DNA from: Bufo bufo
Lineage: Eukaryota > Chordata > Amphibia > Anura > Bufonidae
DNA: 64,000 bases
Direction: 5' to 3'
NCBI RefSeq assembly: GCF_905171765.1
Contig: NC_053389.1
Coordinates: 212,976,624 to 213,040,623, forward strand
Shown here: piece after piece, positions 1-11,356 of the stretch
Layout: every line of letters starts with the position of its first letter
How positions within the stretch are numbered: position 1 is the stretch's first letter
Notes under the pieces: model-generated
The model's database searches: none
What the model saw: only the letters and a program-made list of their open reading frames with translations
Told to the model about the DNA's origin: nothing
Made by a program: the position numbers and the translations under genes

Positions 1-690
1 ACGGTACACGTGGAATCCGAGAGAAGTTTGTTCATTTGTTGGCAATACATGTCACCATCTAGGACGAAAACGGACCCTCCCTTGTCGGCCATTTTGGTAA
101 TAATACGATTATTATCGGATAATTCCTTGAGTGCTTTTTTGTGGCTGGTCGACAAGTTATTGTGTCCGCTCACGTCCTGGCTGCGACTATGTATCTCCTT
201 CAATTCCCTCTCCATAATATCCTGAAAAATGTCCATATTGGTTGTTCTGGACATAATTGGATAAAACCCAGGATTGCAGGTTTTGAACTTCTGAACATTG
301 ATATCTGTATTATGGTCAGACGATTCCCTATGGAGATCGCTGAGACATGCAAGGGATAGTTGTTCTTGGAATGACAGGTAACAATACTCATTTTCAATAC
401 CTCCCCTTTGGCATGTCTGAGCGATATTTTGTACGGGTTCATCCGCACCAATATCATTGAAATGTCTAGCAACTGTCAATTGTCTTATGAACTTATTTAT
501 ATCTAGCAAGGTTGAAAACAAATCAAAATTAACAGAAGGTACAAAATTTAAACCTAGCTTGAGGACTTCCATTTGTTCAGTCGTAAGGACTGTAGCAGAC
601 AGATTAATTACATCTAATTGTGCACAGTCGACTATCTTTTCTGTTGTCGTGAAGACCTGGTTTGCGGAATTCTTATGTTTTCGTCCGCAC
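1..690 (-). pseudogene. Penelope-like reverse transcriptase N-terminal part (partial)
   Basis: One minus-strand frame stays open from about 690 to the window edge. It contains L-K-L-G-L-N-F-V-P near 560, a conserved-looking helical middle region, and the I-T-K-M-A-D-K-G-G motif near 65-100 followed by V-F-V-L-D and Tyr. In the family the ADKGG lysine/aspartate block belongs to the RT fingers. The usual Pro before Ala-Asp-Lys is Met here. The rest of the RT lies outside the window. A frameshift separates it from the upstream part near 700. Confidence 0.7.
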
Positions 691-699
691 GGCGCATTC

Positions 700-1300
700 G
701 TTTTTTGATGAAGATATTATCGAATTGTCCTCTTTTCTATTCTCCATGTTTAGATTTTTAATGGTGCCTTTATTTCTCTTGTAATACGATAATTTGGGTC
801 TTGCTCCATACTCTATAGGTTGTTGAAGACTCTGTAATGAATCTTGTGAGCCATCAGAAGTTTCGACAGTGTCTAATTCAGAGGAAAAGCTCACTCTTGG
901 GGATTTATTCGATGGCTTTGATCTGTTATTCCGTCTGCCTTTGTTTGTTTTATTTTTATTTTTGAGAATAAATCTGGGGGTGGAGTATATGTTTTCTCTC
1001 CTGCCCCATTCATATACTTGATCATGCTTGTAATCATAAATCTCTCTGGAATTTTTTGTGCTTAATATCTGTAATATATTCTTCCATTTGATTTATAGTG
1101 TTCAACATTTCTGATTCCAGACTTTCGAAGTCACTAGTCGATTCAAAGGGTTTGAGAGAGGATTTAGAGACTTCAATTTCATCTTGTATCTGTAGCAGTT
1201 TTTCACTCTCACATTTTACTATAAGTGACATGAGTTGTAGCGAGCAGTCCGAAAGTAACTGATTCCATTGTATTATAAAATCGGCCGAATATACTGTTGT
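700..1300 (-). pseudogene. Penelope-like N-terminal region, frameshifted
   Basis: The reading frame is open from about 1295 to 1034, shifts, and continues from about 1030 to 673. The first part contains a C-S-L-Q-L-M segment and an acidic, Glu-rich helical stretch ending in K-K-F-Q-R-D. After the shift the frame resumes with D-Y-K-H-D-Q-V-Y-E-W and then a Lys/Arg/Asn-rich linker and a Ser-rich segment. A K-K-F-x-R-D-x-x-D-Y followed by V-Y-x-W is what I expect in this part of frog Penelope-like proteins. This region probably precedes the reverse transcriptase in the same polyprotein. The start is not determinable because the upstream flank runs into low-complexity A/T. Confidence 0.6.
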
Positions 1301-1399
1301 AGGATTTTTTTTTTTATCCTAAGGCCTCTTGGTTACATTGTTATACAGGGGTTATATAACTTTTATTTTTGTTTATATTGATAATTATATGAGTGCAGG

Positions 1400-1512
1400 T
1401 CTGTATGTATGTATGTATGTATGCAGAGTGTATTTGTGTATATATATGTGTGTATGTGTATATCATATATTTATACATACATACGCACGCGCGCGGCGTG
1501 TGTGTTTGTGCT
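1400..1512. repeat. TATG/TG-rich microsatellite tract
   Basis: A run of TATG repeats (about 1402-1424) is followed by imperfect TG/TA repeats and an ACGCGCGCG-like alternating purine-pyrimidine core near 1484-1497. Such alternating sequence can adopt Z-DNA in vitro. Short open frames here are repeat artefacts. Confidence 0.85.
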
Positions 1513-1587
1513 TTAGGGTGCACACCCTAATGCAATAGGCTGCGCACGCCTATGTCTATGTGGCATTATAAGTAGCACTAGAACATT

Positions 1588-1765
1588 CTGGGACATTTAT
1601 CAAAACCAGTGCAAGGGTAAAATGGGCCTGTTACTCATAGTTTTACTAATCAGGTCAATTTCCAAATTCCCTCTGAGAAATTAGAGCTTAAGTCTAGTTG
1701 GCTGCAATGAGAAATGGCACCATTTTACCTTGCTCTAGTTTTGATAAATACCCCCCCCCCCTCCC
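1588..1765. repeat. Foldback element, ATTTATCAA...TTGATAAAT type
   Basis: The left side contains ACATTTATCAAAACCAG and the right side contains CTAGTTTTGATAAATACC, an inverted pair about 170 bp apart. A related copy is at 4822-4962. A C-rich run (about 1750-1765) sits at the right end. Non-coding, MITE-like. Confidence 0.6.
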
Positions 1766-4330
1766 GAGTTAATTGTCAATGTCCAATGACTAATGTGAAT
1801 GAGTACGTGTTATAATTGAGCACTGCAGCATATAAAAGTGCTATATAAATAATATAGAATTAATGCATAATGGAACGCATAACAATGCAGCTGAATATGC
1901 GTATAGAAGAGGGAAAATGAAGACCTCTAAATGTAATTTTCATGTTAGTCTTTGGAATGTTTAATCATGGCTATGGAGAATGCATTAAATATTGGTCTGT
2001 AAGAAGAGAAGAAGTGGAAAATGTAATATTCATAGAAAATATTCCCTGTGAATTAAAATATTTATGAAAGATAAATAGAAGAAGCGTGTAGGTCAGACAC
2101 TTTACTATATATAATCTACGGCATAATGGCTAATATTTTACCATGTGAAATCTAACTTGCAGTAAATACATCATTTCATTTCATGTTCACACTTATAGGA
2201 GATCAGCTAAACTGCTCTATGGGGCATTACACATTGGGACAATGTGGAACATATTTTGTAGAAGACATTTTGTAGCTGAATTGGCTGTGGATTTGCCGCA
2301 GATTTCATTGCACTGGTGTCTATCTGTCTCATATGCTCCATATAGCAAGTTATTGTGGATTTGTTCTGAATATTTTTCACAGCATATGGATGAGATTTAT
2401 ATATACATATTTTTTTAAACTACCGCAAAATGAGTCAAAAGACTATTTTTTGGCCCAAATAAACAGGGCAGTGATCGACTGGAAAACAGGAAGACAAGCA
2501 AACGCAGGTTCGTCAATTGATCAGATATCCTAAATGTCGACCATTGTTGGCAGCACATCCTCCAGTGTAAATAGGGAATGCACTATAAACAATATGCAAA
2601 CTGTATGTGAAACCAATGGTCATCCCCCCCACCCCTTCCACAATGGTTGGCACATCATATTACCACAAAATCATGCAGCCATTGGCTGTCATGGGTGAGC
2701 ATGGGTTGGCTGTATTCAGCCAGCCACACCGTGGGCTTGTACCCCCTGAAGTGGCAACAAGTCTATCAGTGCTCATTTTTGGTTAAAATCAGACCAGGTG
2801 AAAGGACGCTTAAAGGGTTTTTCTGGGATTACTATAGTATTTAACAAAAATGCTCATGTAGTACACTTATCTCTTCCTCACATAGCAGCAACAGACTACA
2901 ACAAGTTTGACAAGTTATAACCTGGGAAAAGATGTGCCTAGAAGTAATCTCAGCCACCCGATGTACTTTGTTAGATAATTGATCCATTTTTTTTATCATA
3001 CATAAGCTGGTTGAGATGCTGTACGATGCCCATCTATATGTAGGGCAGTGAGTCTACGGCGTCATGTGCCCACCTTGCTCATGGGCCCACGGTGGATTCA
3101 CCTGTACTCCTGAGGGCCAGTCTGTGTCTGTGCAGATTTCACACATAACAATACACTAAATTGCAGATCCAGTAACTGGTATATCAACTGGGACACAAAT
3201 CAATCATGAAAAATGGGGGACATGTGTCTCCTGCCTGTTTAACTGGAGCATCGGTCACGCATGTCCTCCCTTGCTCCAATCATCTGTATGGTTCTGCTGG
3301 AGATGGCGTTTTTATGTGCAGTTTTAACAGCACCTCAACCACAATATTTGATTACTCCTATTATGAAAAACTGAATTATTATAAAATCCCATACATAGAA
3401 ATAATCTGCCATTTAATGTATCTGTGTGCTTTTAGAAGGCCATTGTAGTTACTTATTATATATGCTTATTTCATGTAGCAGAGTGTATTAGAAATATTTA
3501 TTTTTTTATCATTATCAGGATCTAGGTCTTGTTATAAGTAGAGTATCAGTGTTACAGTATGTTTCTTTATCTTCCATAATGACAATGTATTTTGGAGCCA
3601 CTGATAAAAGCTATTATAGAGCCCTTTAGGACATCTCTGTAATCTACATTGCCAAGAAAGGAGATGAGTGTCTTTAATGATTTTAAATGCCTCGTTTGTT
3701 AATGAAATGATTGATTGCAGGCTAAAAACGTATTACAAAAACATTTTGTGAAATAGCCTTCTCAATATGTTCTGGTGTTGACAAGTCTATTACATTATTT
3801 GTGACTTGTGCAAAATTATTTTTAACCCTCGACTGAAAATTAAAAAGAAAAATGTTTTTGTATTATCAAATAATGACAGGAGCTAACATAGCAGATTTAT
3901 AGAGCTGAGTTTGTCAGTACAGTAGAAGTACAGTAAATTTATTTGGCATGATTCAAAAAGGTATCTTGATGAGTTATTGTAAAGAACCTGTGCCTTCCTG
4001 CTTTTGAGAGGACTGGTCACTTCATGTAAGTCACCTGCATGCAAGCCTCAGTGCCCGTTATTAGAGTCTACTAGATCCATGGTGTGCTTTACTGCTGCAG
4101 GTTGACCTTGGCTATCACAGACTATGGACAGCTGAAGACTAATCCGGGGATCACAATTTGGGGCTTCCAACCCAGCTGGAGCTGAAAGTATGGAAAACTG
4201 ATAATTAGGGATAGACTCTGCTGAGCAGAAAAACTGGTGATAAATGCAAATATAAGTCATATATGAATATATATATATAGTGTTATTACTCACATACACC
4301 CACAACTTCTTATTCTGATCAAACTTTAAG
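1766..4330. other. Intergenic sequence, no gene recognised
   Basis: This is AT-rich sequence with many stops on both strands. The largest open frames (for example 3206-3448 on plus) show no domain, periodicity or start context that I recognise. A short repeat-like phrase, AAAGGGTTTTTCTGGGATTA, lies near 2813. Confidence 0.6.
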
Positions 4331-4336
4331 GCTACA

Positions 4337-4590
4337 CATGACAGTGCTGAAGCCGTGCTCCGCAAAACCGTGGGTCCGCAAAACACAGGCACTGGCCGTG
4401 TGAACTCCATGCTGCTACATTGACTTAAAAGTGTCCGCAATCTGCAAAATACGGCAAAAGATAGGACATCCAGGGGCGGATTAAGTGCATGAAAGGCCCG
4501 GGGCTGTCTACCCAACTTGGGCCCCTCCCTCCATTTTAGTTTAGTTTTTTTTTGTATGAAGAGGCTGCGGTGCTTCATGAGCGCCACAGT
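4337..4590. repeat. Fragments of two interspersed repeats
   Basis: Positions 4360-4470 contain TCCGCAAAA-type words shared with the palindromic elements at 7626-8637 and 11357-11622. At 4471 a second repeat begins with CAGGGGCGGATTAAG and continues to a GGGCCCCTCCCTCC block. The 179-codon minus-strand open frame that spans both (4048-4587) is therefore a chance frame through repeats. Confidence 0.55.
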
Positions 4591-4821
4591 CTCTTCCTAG
4601 GCCATATGACATCTTCAGACTAAAAAAAATACCCCAAATTGGGTCCTAAACTGAAAAATTTAGTTGCCAAATTTAAAATACATATAATTATAATAAAAAA
4701 GACATGGAGGAGAATACAGCACCACATACCTCTTACATCCAGTGACATCTCCTGTCATGTAGACCTTCTCTTTCCTCTTCTCCTCCATTTGACCCAGACC
4801 ACCATGGCTAATAGACATAAT

Positions 4822-4962
4822 TGGAGTCATTTATCAAACTGGTGTAAAGTAAAACTGGATTTCCAAAAGAGCTGTCAAAAATGAATGGTGGAACTTGATT
4901 GGCTGATGTGGGCAACTAAGCCAGTTCTGCTTTACAACAATTTGATAAATTACCCCAAATGT
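4822..4962. repeat. Foldback element, ATTTATCAA type, second copy
   Basis: The left side has TCATTTATCAAACTGGTGTAAAG and the right side has TTTACAACAATTTGATAAAT, with a middle containing CTTGATTGGCTG. This is the same plan as the element at 1588-1765. Non-coding. Confidence 0.65.
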
Positions 4963-5394
4963 TCCTATAGTGTCCACAGCAGCTATAATGTCCCCTAGAG
5001 TACCCCGAGTAATAATAACACCCTATATTGTGCTCCAGGCAATAATCCCTGTATAGTGTCCCCAAAAATAATAGAATTGCCCCTACAGTGCCTCCCCAAT
5101 AGCAACACCCCATATAGTAATTTCCACCACACTGCCCCCACATAGTAATCCCCCCATAGTAATTTGTCCCCACACAGTAATTTCCCCCAAACTGCCCCCA
5201 TATAATAGTTTGCCCCACACAGTAATTTCCTCTACATAGTAATTTGCCCCACACTGCCCCTACATAGTAATTTCCCCCACACTGCCCAATATAGTAATTT
5301 CCCCCCACATAGCAATTTCCCCACACTGTCCCCACATAGCAATTTCCCCACACTGTTCCCACATAGCAATTTCCCCACACTGTCCCCACATTTT
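4963..5394. repeat. Minisatellite, 27-bp unit
   Basis: Degenerate units of the form ACACTGTCCCCACATAGCAATTTCCCC are repeated, most regular at 5280-5394 and more diverged to the left. Because 27 is divisible by 3, the minus strand stays open and would read as a nine-residue repeat with V-G-T-V-W-G-N. This explains the 167-codon open frame at 4916-5419 without needing a gene. Confidence 0.85.
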
Positions 5395-5611
5395 CTTGCC
5401 TGTTGGTACTCTGGCACACATGGCTGACTTCATGTTAGGCTGCCTTTTCCACGGCCCGCGCGTTATATGCATTTTTGACAACACGGATTACTGGGTGTTA
5501 ACCCTTCTCCACCCCAAAGAAAACTTCTCATCTCTCATTCCTCTGGTGGAGAGGACAAGCAAAACGGTGCTATACCAGAAGGTCTTTGTTGAAAAATCGC
5601 TCCAAATTTGA
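5393..5611 (+). pseudogene. hAT transposase fragment
   Basis: A 71-codon plus-strand frame contains V-G-T-L-A-H-M-A-D-F-M-L-G-C-L and D-Y-W-V-L-T-L-L-H-P. These line up with S-L-A-H-M-S-D-Y-M-L-L-C-L and D-Y-W-V-A-T-L-L-D-P of the hAT remnant on the minus strand at 37159-37584. It is a short internal piece of a BED-type hAT transposase, without the catalytic or dimerisation ends. It begins at the edge of the minisatellite. Confidence 0.65.
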
Positions 5612-5769
5612 TAGGGCAGACATCCAAATGGATTGTCGCCGTCACAGGGATATGCGATCGCCTAGAAGGTATTTAGAGTCACCAATGCGGCAGCAGGCCC
5701 TCACCTACAAGTCCAGTCTCAGTAGCCAAGAGTCTTGTCAACACAATCCTTACCATTATAGCACACTGG

Positions 5770-5905
5770 GTGAATTTTTCGGAGACCGGGAGCATTGACT
5801 TCTATTATACTCGGGTGCTCGGTAGAGCACCCAAGCATCCCAATGTGTTCAGCCAGAGCACCCGAGCACCCGATCACATTGGTGCTCGATCGTCACTAGA
5901 CCTAA
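5770..5905. repeat. hAT-type terminal region with GAGCACCCGAGCA words
   Basis: CTCGGGTGCTCGGTAGAGCACCC and AGAGCACCCGAGCACCCGATC form internal inverted and direct words. It follows the hAT fragment at 5393-5611 and may be its 3' terminal region. Confidence 0.4.
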
Positions 5906-6815
5906 CCCCTCAGGCTAACACCGTAAAAAAAATTAATAAAAACTGTGTCAACGCCATTTTTTTGTCACCTTACATCACAAAAAGTGTAATACCAATCAAA
6001 AAACAAGACAGTCGCCCAAAAAATAAAAAAACTACGGCTGTCAGAATGTTTTTCAAAAATGCTTTATTATGTAAAACTGAAACAAACAACAATTTTTTGG
6101 TATTGTCGCGTCCGTAACAACCTGCTCTATAAAAATACCACATGATATAACCTGTCAGATGAACGTTGTAAATTCCCAAAAATAAAAACTGTTCCAAAAC
6201 AGCTATTTTTTGTTACTTTGCCTCACAATTATTTTTTATTAAAATGGAAAATCTGCCAAAAAATTGAAATACTGAACTCTCATCCCCATTTTCCATTAAT
6301 TCTTGGAACACCTAAAGGGTTAACAAAGTTTGTAAAATCAATTTTGAATACCTTGATGGGTGTAGTTTTTAAAATTGGGTCATTTTTGGGTGGTTTCTAT
6401 TATGTAAGCCTCATAAAGTGACTCCAAACCTGAACTGGTCCTTAAAAAGTGGGTTTTGGAAATTTTCTGAAAAATTCTAAGCCTTCTAACGTCCCCAAAA
6501 AATAAAATGGCATTATCAAAATTATCCAAACATGAGGTAGACAGATGGGGAATGTAAAGTAATAACTAAAGTATAATTAGTTATTTTAATTTTTTGGTAA
6601 ATTTTGGTATTTTTTTAATAAATAAAAATACATTTTTTTTTACTCAATTTTACCACTGTCATGAAGTACAATATGTGACGAGAAAACAATCTCAGAATGG
6701 CCTGGATAAGTAAAAGCGGTTTAAAGTTATCACCACATAAAGTGACATGTCAGATTTGCAAAAAATGGCCTGGTCCTTAAGGTGATATATGGAAGGGTCC
6801 TTAAGGGGTTAAAAT
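5899..6815 (+). repeat. Long AT-rich interspersed repeat, sense copy
   Basis: Starting with CCTAACCCCTCAGG and ending with CCTTAAGGGGTTAA near 6813, this stretch is closely similar to 53430-54230 and 55250-56640. Shared words include CACCTAAAGGGTTAACAAAG, TCCTTAAAAAGTGGGTTTTGG and AAGTACAATATGTGACGAG. I see no coding capacity. The CCTTAAGG-rich end suggests a terminal inverted repeat. Its superfamily is not clear. Confidence 0.8.
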
Positions 6816-7622
6816 TGCAGTTCTATGGTCATTGTTTTTTATTATTTTTACATATAATATATATTTTGAGGGGCAGTTGGCAGGGCGCCTACCATGCAGA
6901 TAGTCCAATTTTTTTTGTTTTTATATTTTTGTTTTTATTTAAATGTTCTTGCATAATAAAAATGGATAGCTGTGGTCAGTTTTATCAATTCTTTGAAATT
7001 TCTAAGAGTTATACCCTGGACCCCATGTTTTTTGGGTTAATGGAAATATATGTACATACTTGGCCGCAAAATCCAGACCACTAACTGAAACCCATTGAAG
7101 TCAATGGGTCCGAAAAAATACGTTCACTATCCATATTTTGCAGACCGCAAATCACATATGGTCATGTGCATGGGGTCTTATTCTTGTGATGTGTGTTATC
7201 CCTTGTATATAATTATACATTTTACAACTGTAGTCTGCACCCGGAGTTGTAGACTTTCAAGTTTTAAAGTGTTCTTAAAGCAGCAGACTGTTTTATAACA
7301 GCAGGATAGTGAAAGCATTAGATCATGAGCTATATCATTTTCTTCAATCCACATGCTGTACACCTTCTTGGGGTATAATGACACATGCTACACTGTGATT
7401 ACAAGTTAGCAAACCAATAAATAGGTAGTATAACAGTATTAGTAGATATTCCCGATTGTACTTTTAAGAAAATCAGATACCGTATCTTACTATTCTGCAG
7501 AAAGAACATAGTCAAGGCTTCAGCCCAGTACGGTACCAGCTTCAGCTAAGTTGTTAATTACACAGTGCAGTATAACATTATGGACAATTTTGGAATATGC
7601 TCTCTTGCATTGTAGACACTAG
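6816..7622. other. Intergenic, no gene recognised
   Basis: No feature beyond a short diverged fragment of the TCCGCAAA palindromic family at about 7060-7180. Confidence 0.55.
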
Positions 7623-7625
7623 TTA

Positions 7626-8137
7626 GGGCTCACAAACGTATTTTCTTTCTGCTTCCATTCCATTTCTTTTGCGGACCGTATGCGGAACCATTCACTTGAA
7701 TGGGGCTGTAGAAAATACAGAAGTTACTCCCGTGTGCATTCCGTTTCCGTTTGTCCGCATGGCCGTTCCGCAAAAAAGTAGTGCATGTCCTATTATTGTC
7801 CGCAAATCACGGTCCGAGGCCTCATTCAAGTCAATGGGTCCGCAAAAAATATGAAAAAACACATCCGTATGTCATCCGTATTTAATCCGTATTTTGCGGA
7901 TCCATACTGTAGAAATGCTATGCCCAGCCCATATTGCTCATGTGTTTGGTGATTAATAAGTTACTGTTTCTGTATACGATCCGCAAAAAAACAGATCAAA
8001 TACGGAAACATACGGATATGTTTTGTGCAATAACGGAACGGAAGAGGACTTAAATCAGAGAATAAAAACCTCAGATACGGAACAACGGATCAGTGAAAAA
8101 CGGACCGCAAAACAACAATGGTCGTGTGCATGAGGCC
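7626..8137. mobile_element. Palindromic non-autonomous element (TTA target duplication)
   Basis: The ends are GGGCTCACAAACG and TCGTGTGCATGAGGCC, flanked by TTA at 7623-7625 and 8138-8140. The interior is built from words such as TCCGCAAAA and GGAACGGAA on both strands. A 3-bp TWA duplication is typical of PIF/Harbinger elements. No protein is encoded. The middle (7905-7980) is unrelated-looking sequence. Confidence 0.6.
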
Positions 8138-8140
8138 TTA

Positions 8141-8637
8141 GGCCTATTGCACACGACCGTATGGCTTTTTCAGTGTTTTGCGGTCCGTTTTTCACGGATA
8201 CGTTGTTCCGTTTTTTGTTTCTGTTGTGTTTCCGTTTCTGTTCCGTTTTTCGGGTTCCGTTTTTCCGTATGGCATATACAGTATACAGTAATTACATAGA
8301 TAAAATTGGGCTGGGCATAACATTTTCAATAGATGGTTCAGCAAAAAACGGAACGGAAATGGAAGACATACGGATGCATTTCCGTATGTGTTCCGTTTTT
8401 TTTGCGGACCCATTGACTTGAATGGAGCCACGGAATGTGATTGTGCGGGCAATAATAGGACATGTTCTATGTTAGAACAGAACGGAAAAACGGAAATACG
8501 GAAACGGAATGCATACGGAGTACATTCAGTTTTTTTTGTAGAACCATTGAAATGAATGGTTCCGTATACGGACCGTATACGGAACGCAAAAAATGGCCAG
8601 TAAACGGGGGGAAAAAAACGGTCGTGTGCAGGAGGCC
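8141..8637. mobile_element. Palindromic non-autonomous element (TTA target duplication)
   Basis: The arms GGCCTATTGCACACGACCG and CGGTCGTGTGCAGGAGGCC are inverted. They are flanked by TTA at 8138-8140 and 8638-8640. The left TTA is shared with the element at 7626-8137, so the two lie head to tail with no other spacer. The interior contains CCGTTTTT/AAAAACGG words in both orientations. Harbinger-like by target duplication only. Confidence 0.7.
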
Positions 8638-8640
8638 TTA

Positions 8641-9270
8641 GGCTGTATAATGAGATATCCCCTCGTGAGACAAATCATTTACATATTGGGCACATCTTTG
8701 ACACTAGAGTGCATTTTAAATCCTTTGTATAATCAATTTATTTTATAGCAAGGTGGCTCTTTTTATCTCCAATTCGATTACCCCAGAATGAAATTGCCCT
8801 ATTGGACCTGTCATCTCTCCTGACATGTTTGTTTTAGTAACTTCTTGCATGCTCCACATAATAACCATTCTGGAGCATTTGTTCTTATGGCTCTATATTT
8901 TGTACCATTCCTTTATTGTTCCTGCCAGAAGTTATGAATTTGCTGCCAGCAGTCTGCACTGAAGGCCTTGCTGGATGTGACCAGTTTGGGGTGTGTCCCT
9001 GCACAGTCTGACACTGCCAGCAGGGGCAATCTCTCCAACCTGGTAACACTCAGCTGGGCCTTCATTACAAACTGCTAGCAAGTCATTCATAACTTCTAGA
9101 AGGAATAATAAAGGAACAGCACAACATACAGTCACGTAGTATAGATTAGAGATGAGCGAACCTTTTGAGATTCAGTTATTTTTATTTTATTTTTTATTCG
9201 GTTTAGACCCAATTCTACCCAAACCAGTTTATCCTATTGACCAAAAAATTGGTAACCATATATAATACCC
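8641..9270. other. Intergenic, no gene recognised
   Basis: Nothing coding is seen. TAGAGATGAGCGAAC at 9147-9162 is the terminal word of the hAT-type repeat family found elsewhere in the window, here as a single end. Confidence 0.5.
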
Positions 9271-9276
9271 TAGTTT

Positions 9277-9305
9277 CAGAGAGAGAGAGAGAGAGAGCGA
9301 GAGAG
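9277..9305. repeat. (GA)n microsatellite
   Basis: Uninterrupted GA dinucleotides with one C interruption near 9298. Confidence 0.9.
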
Positions 9306-9329
9306 CACCTAATATATCAAAACTATGAA

Positions 9330-10330
9330 AACCAAGGGCAAACTTTTCCACATCTATAATAAAAAAAATCCCTGTGTGAGTGCGCTGTGTCCGTGTGTGT
9401 GTCACCAGTATTGCACTAGGCATCCGGACACAGAGCTCCACACGTGGCCACAGCATCGCGCCGGCAAGCAGGTCGGAGGGCCATTTCAGTTCGCCCGCAC
9501 CGCCCCCACCAATCAGCACACGGTGCTCCACGCGCGCAGTGTGAGGGGGGGAAACCGCCGCTGAGGAAAGGGGTGTGGAGACCGGAGACCCCTCCTCTCT
9601 GTCCTCCCTCATCATGGAGCCCACTCCCAGAAATGTCCCTACATGACTCCACTGCCCTCAGCCCTGTCACTGGCCGCGGCAGCAAGGTAAGGCGGACGCG
9701 GTGGCTGTCAGTGAAGAAGACAAGTAGGAGGATGGAGGGTGAAAGACGGAGAGCAGCACTGCGGGGGGGGGGGGGATTGGCAGATCGGGTGGGGAGGTGA
9801 TTGGCAGATCAAGGGGTTAACCCTGTACTGGCCGGGACAGTGTAAAGTGACAGCTGCTCCTGTCATACCAGGGAGTGGCTGACTGCACCTGACAGCCATG
9901 TCGTGAGCTACCACCATAAGAGGCCCCTCAGTGACCAGCCAGTGTGACTGTCACTTGCAGCATGGAATTAGATTTATATGGTTACCCATCAATGACCCAA
10001 AAAAGTTGCCCCTTTCCCCCTCACTGCCTGGCTGCTGGCCCCTGACCACTGGTAATTGTCCTGCATAGAGGTGTATGTGATAAGCAGCTGCCAGATATTT
10101 CCTGTGACGTTGATCACCTGGGCAAACAAAAGATAAAAGGTCTAAGAGACCCCGAGACACTGACGCACTGACCGCCATACAAACTGCGCATGCGCGGTGT
10201 GCCGACCAATCATCACACGCCGCCCACACCTGCGCGTCGGCCAATCACCGCCGAAGCTCGCAGGTTATGGTGTGCTCTCCACATCAGAGCACCGCCATTA
10301 CTGTCCATAAATCACAGATCCGCACAGTCC
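9330..10330. other. GC- and CpG-rich stretch, function unknown
   Basis: Compared with its surroundings this stretch is GC-rich, with many CpGs (9430-9720 and 10180-10270) and a G-run at 9762-9773. A good 5' splice-site match, AGCAAGGTAAGG, occurs at about 9683-9694. I could not identify a protein domain in any frame, and the open frames on the two strands overlap each other. It could be a promoter-like region or simply a GC-rich repeat. Confidence 0.35.
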
Positions 10331-10625
10331 CAGCACTCTCAGCCACAGACAGCAGCCGCTGCCAGCAGTCACAGCCACCAGTCACAGTGCCAGCAGTCAG
10401 AGCCACCAGTCAGTGCCAGCCATTTCAGCCATCAGTCAGTGCCACCAGTCACAGCCACCAGTCACAGTGACAGCAGTCTCAGCCATCAGTCAGTGCCAGC
10501 TGTCTCAGCCATCAGTCAGTGCCAGCCGTCTCAGCCATCAGTTAGTGCCACCAGTCACAGCCACTAGTCACAATGCCAGCAGTCTCAGCACCACCAGTTA
10601 GTGCCACCAGTCAGTGCCAGACGTC
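10330..10625. repeat. Irregular minisatellite (CAGCCACCAGTCACAG words)
   Basis: Units of about 20-26 bp, made of CAGCCAYCAGTCAGTGCCAG-like words, are repeated with variation. The Ser/Gln/His-rich open frames here follow from the repeat. Confidence 0.8.
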
Positions 10626-10857
10626 CCCTTGCCATTTAATATGGACTGTTCCTACTAATGTTTATGCACTACTGTTCTAGCACCAATTATTGTAACAGGC
10701 TTAATGTCTAGTAGATAGAATAGTTTAACATTAGTTTTTGGGTTAGCAAATCCTTTGGATCCATCCCTTCCTTGCAGAATTGAGGAATAAAGAAATGAAA
10801 GAAATGATAGCTGAGTGCTACCAACCATTACTGTTAAATATGTGTAGTTACCTTTAG
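10626..10857. other. Short intergenic stretch
   Basis: No recognisable feature. Confidence 0.5.
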
Positions 10858-11107
10858 GTTAATTTCACACTAGCATTATACATCCGGCAAGCTGTTTTCT
10901 TAGCATTTTAGCATTGCCAGAAGTTTGTAAATCTGCATCTGCTCCATTAACTACAGTATAATGGGGAACGGCAGAGATCCGGCCACATTCTGGCAAATAA
11001 ATCAAGAAATAGCCAGAAGAAAACTGTGGCACGCAATGCCAGCAATGCTGGAATGCAAAGAGGTGCCGTATGTGCCGTATATATAGCGCTAGTGTGAAAC
11101 CAGCCAT
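10858..11107. repeat. Palindromic element, TTCACACTAGC...GCTAGTGTGAAA
   Basis: The ends TTTCACACTAGCAT and GCGCTAGTGTGAAAC are inverted. The interior is partly complementary (CCAGAAG/CTTCTGG words). Non-coding. It resembles the TWA-flanked family, but the duplication is not clear here. Confidence 0.6.
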
Positions 11108-11356
11108 AGACCACTGTTAACTGCACCTTTATTAGACTGAGAGCTATATACAGTATATGGAATGATAGCATTTTGGAATCCTTGCAGGCTGAAAAGGGTT
11201 TGTAAGCATGGAGTAATGGTTGCATTGATAATGGATGATGTTGATCATATACAGTATGAATGATTCTGGATTATTAAAGATCGTTGGACACTGTAAAGAA
11301 TGAAATAAATAAATGAATCAGAAGTTTTGACAGTTTGCTTAGAAAGATTTCTATAA

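Larger units (their letters stand above)
1..1300 (-). mobile_element. Penelope-like retroelement, 5' part, cut by window edge
   Basis: The minus strand reads, from about 1300 down to 1, as the upstream coding part of a Penelope-like element. Its order is an N-terminal helical region, a basic linker, a spacer containing V-I-N-L-S, a block with L-K-L-G-L-N-F-V-P, and then the K-M-A-D-K-G-G-S-V motif followed by a Tyr that lies just before the reverse transcriptase fingers. The ADKGG block is characteristic of Penelope-like reverse transcriptases. The catalytic RT motifs and any GIY-YIG endonuclease would lie beyond position 1. The copy has at least two frameshifts (near 1030 and near 700), so it is a relic. 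The family assignment rests on motif recognition, not on a search. Confidence 0.75.

Noticed and set aside
4048..4587. 179-codon minus-strand frame
   Set aside because: It crosses fragments of two interspersed repeats and a TA microsatellite, with no domain.
4916..5419. 167-codon minus-strand frame with nine-residue repeats
   Set aside because: The repeat unit is 27 bp and non-coding in character. All three minus frames are open across it, so the frame is explained by the minisatellite.
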